64,000 bases of DNA from Oryza sativa Japonica Group (Eukaryota > Streptophyta > Magnoliopsida > Poales > Poaceae). The notes under the pieces are model-generated. The model worked only from the letters and a program-made list of their open reading frames with translations. It did no database searches and was not told the DNA's origin. Shown one piece after another: positions 59,171 to 64,000 of the stretch. The stretch spans positions 16,912,001 to 16,976,000 of the forward strand of contig NC_089039.1 in NCBI RefSeq assembly GCF_034140825.1, read 5' to 3'. A program made the position numbers and the translations under genes. How positions within the stretch are numbered: the stretch's first letter is position 1; every line of letters begins with the position of its first letter.

Positions 59171-59868
59171 CAGCCAGACCGGCCCAACCTAGCTAGGAGA
59201 GCAGGCTTTGCATGGCCCAGTTCTGGCCCATGTTTAGATTCTTGAAATAATCTATTGGCAGCGGTTGGCTGGAGAATTTGCATAGACAGATCTTCCTCCT
59301 TTCGTGCAAGACATCGATTGTTAATTAGCCCGATGGAATTGACAAAGATTTGGGCAAGAAAAGTTGCGATCCTTGCAAGGTGTTGGATTCGACTTGTATA
59401 ACTTGAACTGCACTTCTTTCATATTCCTTCGTTAACAGTTGGTTACTAGTCCTAATTAATTCAGTAGCAATTGCCCAAACTAAACTTTACGACAAATCTC
59501 CAGCTAGACACAAAATGTTCTTTTGAATGAAGCGGTCCATAATTACTGCTAGATAGCATTGCTCAAAGCTAGACGGCAGTGATTTCTTTTGAATGAAGTT
59601 TTGCAAAATGAAAGAGTGGACAATTGGGCATCCTTGGGAATGTTGGTAGGACTAGGAATGCAGCTGGTAAATCTTGATAGAAAACAAGCACATGTTTTGT
59701 CAAAGAAAGAAAGAAAGAAAGCATGCTCTGACGAAAAACAATCAAGCAGAGAAAACCATATATAACAAGATATAGAGCTAGCCTCATCGCCGAAATGCAG
59801 CGGCACTAGCCTAAATTACATCTCTGCTCAACTACAACGATCACCTTCTCCCGAATTAACTCAGCAAT
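59171..59868. other. Upstream region of six-Cys gene B
   Basis: No gene was seen. The stretch includes an (AAAG)n run at 59702-59720 and, at 59758-59765, a TATA box ATATATAA placed about 105 bp before the start codon of gene B. Confidence 0.55.
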
Positions 59869-61613
59869 ATGGCAGTATTGCTCCATCCCTCTCCAAGAAG
59901 TGTCTGCTTGGCCTTTGCAATTGCAGTGTGTCTTTTGCTCCCATGCTGCTTTGGTAGTGAGTGCCTCAATAATTCTAGTTCTTCTTGGTTTTCTGCATGA
60001 TAATCTTCATGCTGCTAGCTAGCTAGTTGGTGCCATTGCATAACTACATTAGGATACAGCATGCATGTCAGCAACAAACTCTGAAGTTAGCCACAGCTTT
60101 CTCTAACATTAACACGATCGTTATTAATTTCATCGTCGCATATGCAGGCAAAGCTGCCGTGGAAATGTTCGAGAAGGCTTGCCATTGCTTCGACGATCAC
60201 AACGTAAGCACATATATATAGCTATAAACAGAATCAAGTTAATTAATTAACTGTTAACTGTTTATAATCAAGTGTGTTTCTTCATGCATGCATGTCGCAA
60301 TTGATCATTGAACCGAATTAATAATTTTGAATTTGCAGGTGTACAGCGAGTGCAAGGAGGAGCTTCGGCTGGGGGTGGAGGGGGCGTTCCATGTGGGGAA
60401 GGAGAGCGTGGACGAGTACTGCGGTGGGCCGTGCCTGATGGAGACGAAGATGGCGCTGCAGTGCGTGGAGGAGGTCGCCCACGACGGCTTCAGGTTCTAC
60501 AGCGGCGCCTCGCTGCCCGCGGTCAAGGCCGCGCTCGACACCGGCTGCAGCTACACTCCTGACAGAGGTAAATTATAGTATATTAATTTAGTCCAACAAA
60601 TTATATATTCTCCTTTCCTGAAAATATTTTTTTTTAAAAAAAACTCTCAAGATCACGTGCAAAAAAAAAAAGTTTGGACAACAAAAACTATAATAGGATA
60701 TCTCTCTGTGTAAACATGAGTGTTTAAATTGTTTAAATTCTATTGACGCGCACAAATTAAGAAAATATATAGACCGCAGCATGAAATTTCTCAAATGTAT
60801 ATGGAAAAAAACGATTTTTATAAATTTATTCTAGTATAAAATTACACATTTTGGAGTTTAAAATGTTTTATAAATCCTGTCTAGAATGCCAAATGCTTGC
60901 ATATCTATCAGACAATATATTATCTTGAGTTGGGGCCTCATCGACTACCCAAAAGTTTATTATAAACACCGTAAAGGCTTATTGGCGATTAAAAAAATAT
61001 TTTTTTATAAAATTTTTATATGTATTCTTACTATTTAATAGCCAATACTAAAAAAAGTGGTGAAAACATATTAAAATTAACTTCAAATTAAGTTAAGTCA
61101 CCAACTACCCAAAAATTTATTATAAACACCGTAACATCTTATTGGCGATTAAAAAATAATTTGTTTTAATTTTTTTATATGTATTCTTACTATTTAAAAG
61201 CTAATACTGAAAAAAAAGTGGTGAAAACATATTAAAATTAACTTCAAATTAAGTTAAGTTTCAAACTTAAATTTTACTTTGACTTATTATTTTTTTATCC
61301 TTTTAAGACCACCAACGGGGCTCTTGATTTTTTTTATTACCCATATATACGTGCAGGGACGTTTGAGATTAGGGAGCGTAAGCAGTGCGGCGACGAGTAC
61401 TACCACTACAGCCACCACGAGCAGACGACGGAGCAGCAATACGGTGGGTACTATGGCAGCGAGGAGGGCGAATACCCAACTACGACTAGTACGCTTCCTG
61501 CTTCAGACTACTGCTACGGCGCCGGCGCCAGCAGCCTAGGCCTTCGCTACAGCCTGCTGCAGATGCTCATGCTCTTCTCCGCTTCTATGGTGCTTCTGCT
61601 GCTTGTAATATAA
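59869..61613 (+). CDS. Six-Cys gene B: secreted, probably GPI-anchored protein
   Basis: Four exons (59869-59956, 60148-60203, 60339-60567, 61357-61613) encode 209 residues. The signal peptide (SVCLAFAIAVCLLLPCCFG) is followed at once by the six-Cys domain: CFDDHNVYSEC (C-x9-C), CGGPCLMETKMALQC (C-x3-C-x9-C) and a last Cys after 27 residues. A Tyr/Glu/His/Gln-rich region follows (YYHYSHHEQTTEQQYGGYYG). The hydrophobic end (LLQMLMLFSASMVLLLLVI) looks like a GPI signal. Intron phases (1, 0, 1) and the position of intron 2 directly before the Val of the CFD-x3-V motif match gene A, so the two are paralogues. Function is unknown. The exon 1 donor could also be three bases earlier; the GTGAGT site was preferred. 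Confidence 0.82.
60944..61262. repeat. 160-bp tandem duplication in gene B intron 3
   Basis: Two copies starting at 60944 and 61104 share ACTACCCAAAA, TTTATTATAAACACCGTAA, CTTATTGGCGATTAAAAAA, GTGGTGAAAACATATTAAAA and TTAACTTCAAATTAAGTTAA. They differ at roughly a dozen positions, so the duplication is moderately old. Confidence 0.88.
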
Positions 61614-61832
61614 GGAATACAATACTCCGATACAGTTCATCGTTTTATATCTATACTTTTTACTATTTTTTAGAATATGTAAAAGGATTACGCACTTTTG
61701 TATTAAGAGGTATAAAATTTATACAAACAGCAAGCAAAGAAGAGAGACGGGAAAGAAAAGGGGAAAAAGGAAAATATATGAACTTAAGCCTACTCTCGCT
61801 ATTACAATGTGACGACTGAATGACCAAACACC

Positions 61833-62260
61833 CTAACTAGGAAACTTTGGCGATAGGGGACAGGCGAGATGCCAAAGGGTGGCCTCTTGCACCATGGCCG
61901 TGACAACCTTAGGCCAGAACCGAGAACGGTTGTTGAACACACGACTGTTCCTTTCCTTCCAAATAGACCAAGCACCAAGAGTCACAATCGTATCGAACCC
62001 ATGACGACGCTCCCTCGAAACTTTGAGCCGGCAAGAGTAGTGCCACTCATGGAAGGAATCAGCGCCAGAGGGGAAACACTGAGGGAGGCCGAGGCTCGAA
62101 AGGACAGTCCACCATAGCTGGAGGGATTCAGGGCACCCAATCAGAATGTGATCGATTGTCTCTTCCAGTTGGTCGCAGAAGACAATAGGTTGGGTTCGGC
62201 AGCCCACGCTTCTCCAATCGGTCAGTCGTCCAGCAGCGTCGGTGAGCGACCAGCCATAGG
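61833..62260 (-). mobile_element. LINE 3' fragment with zf-RVT region
   Basis: The minus-strand frame has the end of an L1-type ORF2: CDQLEETIDHILIGC as the zinc-binding part, then WHYSCRLKVSRERRHG and LGAWSIWKERNSRVFNN. Just upstream (62207-62260) the sequence continues in a different frame (CWTTDRLEKRGLP), so a frameshift separates them. The RT core is absent, so this is a short, dead 3' remnant. No target duplication was identified. Confidence 0.78.
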
Positions 62261-62280
62261 AAGTAGCGATATTAAATCCA

Positions 62281-63439
62281 ATAAGGCAATCCAGCGAAAG
62301 AGAAAAAGAACGGGAAGAAAAACAAAAACATCACCGGGAAGCCGCCGCCGACGTCGCCGTTGGATCCGCCGCGGGAAGCCACCGCCACCAGATCCGCCCG
62401 TAGGAAGCCACCGACGCTGACATCGCTGCCGTTGCTCATGGTGGGGGAGGGCGCTGTCGCCGACAGAAACAAAGAGGCCGAGAGGGAGGGACGGCCGTCG
62501 AGGAGAGGGAGAGGGGAAGGGACGGCCGTCATTGTCGTCTCTGCTGCTGTACCTCTCTACGGCCGCACCGTGTTGGCAAGACGGAAGGGAGAGGGAGAGG
62601 CGCCGCCAGTAGGGAAAAGAGAGGGGAGGGGAGGGGAGGGGGAGAAGCGCCGCCGGTAGGGAGTGGGAATGATCTAGGGTTAGGGTTTTTTTTTTTGCAT
62701 GGGGGGTTTTGATTGATTTGGAACCGATCTGAGTCGTTTATCAAAATGAACGGCTCAGATTGATCGAGCGTTGGGCCGACCTCCATTGTCGAATCGCAGC
62801 ATTGCTGGGCCGCACGCGGGCCAGCAGTCCAACACAAAACATGGTTAGATTTTCGGTTACGGCCCACACGGCAAGTTTGAGGAGGAGTAGGGGGATATCA
62901 ATTAGACTTTAGTTGCTTCCTGGGCTGAACGCTTGCTCGCGGCCTGAGGAAAGCGGACCGGCTCGGTTGCGGGTTGAAAAAGAAAATGGGCTAAAAATGG
63001 CTCTTATAAAAAGGAGGATTTTTATTTAAATAAATATTGAAATTATGTTTGTATTATCAAAATTAGCAATTAAGATCTGGAAATTCTAAGAAAATTTCAA
63101 AAAGTGTAAGCAATATGGAGAATTTAATAAAAATTAAATCCAACCATATAATTTTATTTCTCACACTTATTTTACTTGTAAATTAACTTAATTATATACC
63201 TACCTACTTAGAAAATACCCAAAAATTCTAGAAAATATGTATTTTAATTAATTAGATAATGTAAATCTTTCTCAATCTTTCCTCAATTTTCTCGTCTTTT
63301 CTTCCCGTTGTAACACACGGACACTTTTTCTAGAATGTATGTCATAGTTTCTAAAAGAATATTTTAACAAAAAATTGGTAAACTTTTAAACTTTTCGCTA
63401 CAATTTTAGTGCAGTCATCTGTCCGCCACTAACTTGATG
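62281..63439. other. Unrecognised GC-rich then AT-rich interval
   Basis: Bases 62281-62660 are GC-rich with no recognised protein. They include the G-run GGGGAGGGGAGGGGAGGGGG near 62620-62641, a potential G-quadruplex. Bases 63000-63340 are AT-rich and end in CCCGTTGTAACACACGGACA (63304-63323), similar to the outer tip of the fold-back element at 43.6 kb, so they may be a related element. Confidence 0.4.
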
Positions 63440-64000
63440 CCTGCTGCAAGACAACGATCAATTATTTTTTTAATGAACTGGCGAGCCGCCAATTTTATTG
63501 AACAGAGAAGGAGTAAAACTGTACATACGCAAAGCGCAAAAAGAAAACTTTACAGGTTCAAGGCCTTTGGCCCGAACATGTTAGAAGGTAAGCCACCTGC
63601 CGAGATGTTTTGCGCCCGCCAAGACCCATGTTTTGGCCTCCTCCTTAATTTTGGCTATCAGACTAGCCACCGTGAGCTCTTGGTGCTAGAAGACTCTGTG
63701 GTTCCTTTCGTTCCAAATCTCCCAAGCGACTAATAGCATTATAGTCCACAAGGCCTTCTTTGGCACTTCATTGGTACATGCGGTGGCCTCCCACCACTTG
63801 AGTAGTGTCGAGGCTTGTTGCTACGATGTTGGTCTTATCTGTTCATATGCCGACCAGTCTGCGAGTGCCGCCCAGATTCTCTTCACGTATGTACACTCCA
63901 CCAGGAGGTGGAGGGCCGTTTCCTGGTTCCTTCGACAAAGGGGCAGACGGAGCCATTCGGCTACCCACAGGTTGCCAATCTATCGGAGGTCCATACTCTA
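63440..64000 (-). mobile_element. LINE 3' end, runs off the window
   Basis: The minus strand encodes the zf-RVT end of an L1-type ORF2: CPLCRRNQETALHLLVECTY, VKRIWAALADWSAYEQI, ALWTIMLLVAWEIWNERNHR. In-frame stops interrupt it, one after IRPTS near 63818. The 3' untranslated part reaches about 63470. The 5' side continues beyond 64000, so its full extent is unknown. Confidence 0.8.

Noticed and set aside
53690-61550. Relation of the six-Cys pair to mitochondrial twin C-x9-C (CHCHD-type) proteins
   Set aside because: The C-x9-C spacing is similar, but both proteins have signal peptides and GPI-type tails, an extra C-x3-C, and no CHCHD sequence likeness.

Overview
The window looks like nuclear DNA of a grass, most likely rice (Oryza) or a close relative. 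The evidence is intron-containing plant genes with GC-rich 5' ends, dense Stowaway and Tourist MITEs, a Tat-type Ty3/gypsy element with an antisense reading region, CACTA and Mutator-like (MULE) elements, and L1-type LINE pieces. No bacterial, organellar or CRISPR-like content was seen.

Layout, left to right. Bases 1-859 and 12641-14026 are repeat-rich flank made of a tandemly duplicated unit; a Ty3/gypsy LTR retrotransposon fossil (860-12640, minus orientation) sits inside the first copy. A ten-exon gene for a FAM91-family trafficking protein occupies 15210-24317 (+); its third intron holds two MITEs and an antisense, 5'-truncated LINE with a 20-bp target duplication. A decayed CACTA transposon (about 26398-28853) and several MITEs follow. 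A P-class PPR gene (30816-32714, +) overlaps a 68-codon membrane-protein-like frame. A seven-exon RING-CH membrane E3 ligase gene lies at 35814-38330 (-). Then come a Tourist-like MITE, a small MULE with long terminal inverted repeats (40938-41914), a ~700-bp fold-back element (43617-44312), a two-exon universal stress protein gene (44738-45677, +) and the gene for ribosomal protein eL29 (46614-47611, -) with its promoter.

From 47.9 to 59.2 kb lie three MULEs with long terminal inverted repeats and perfect 9-bp target duplications (47953-49488, 56185-57614, 57652-59161). Two carry host-like gene fragments: a glycine-rich protein with a Cys-rich tail, and lipoxygenase exons with part of an intron. 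They are Pack-MULE candidates. Interleaved with them are two related four-exon genes (53342-55696 and 59869-61613, +) for secreted, probably GPI-anchored proteins that share an unusual six-cysteine layout. The right end holds two LINE 3' fragments (minus strand).

The host genes do not form a pathway: trafficking adaptor, organellar RNA-binding PPR protein, ubiquitin ligase, stress protein, ribosomal protein. The six-cysteine pair is the one local gene family. I do not recognise it from any characterised family, and together with the MULE cluster it is the most interesting part of the window. Exon boundaries were derived by hand from GT-AG sites, reading-frame continuity and protein-family likeness; no database search was possible.
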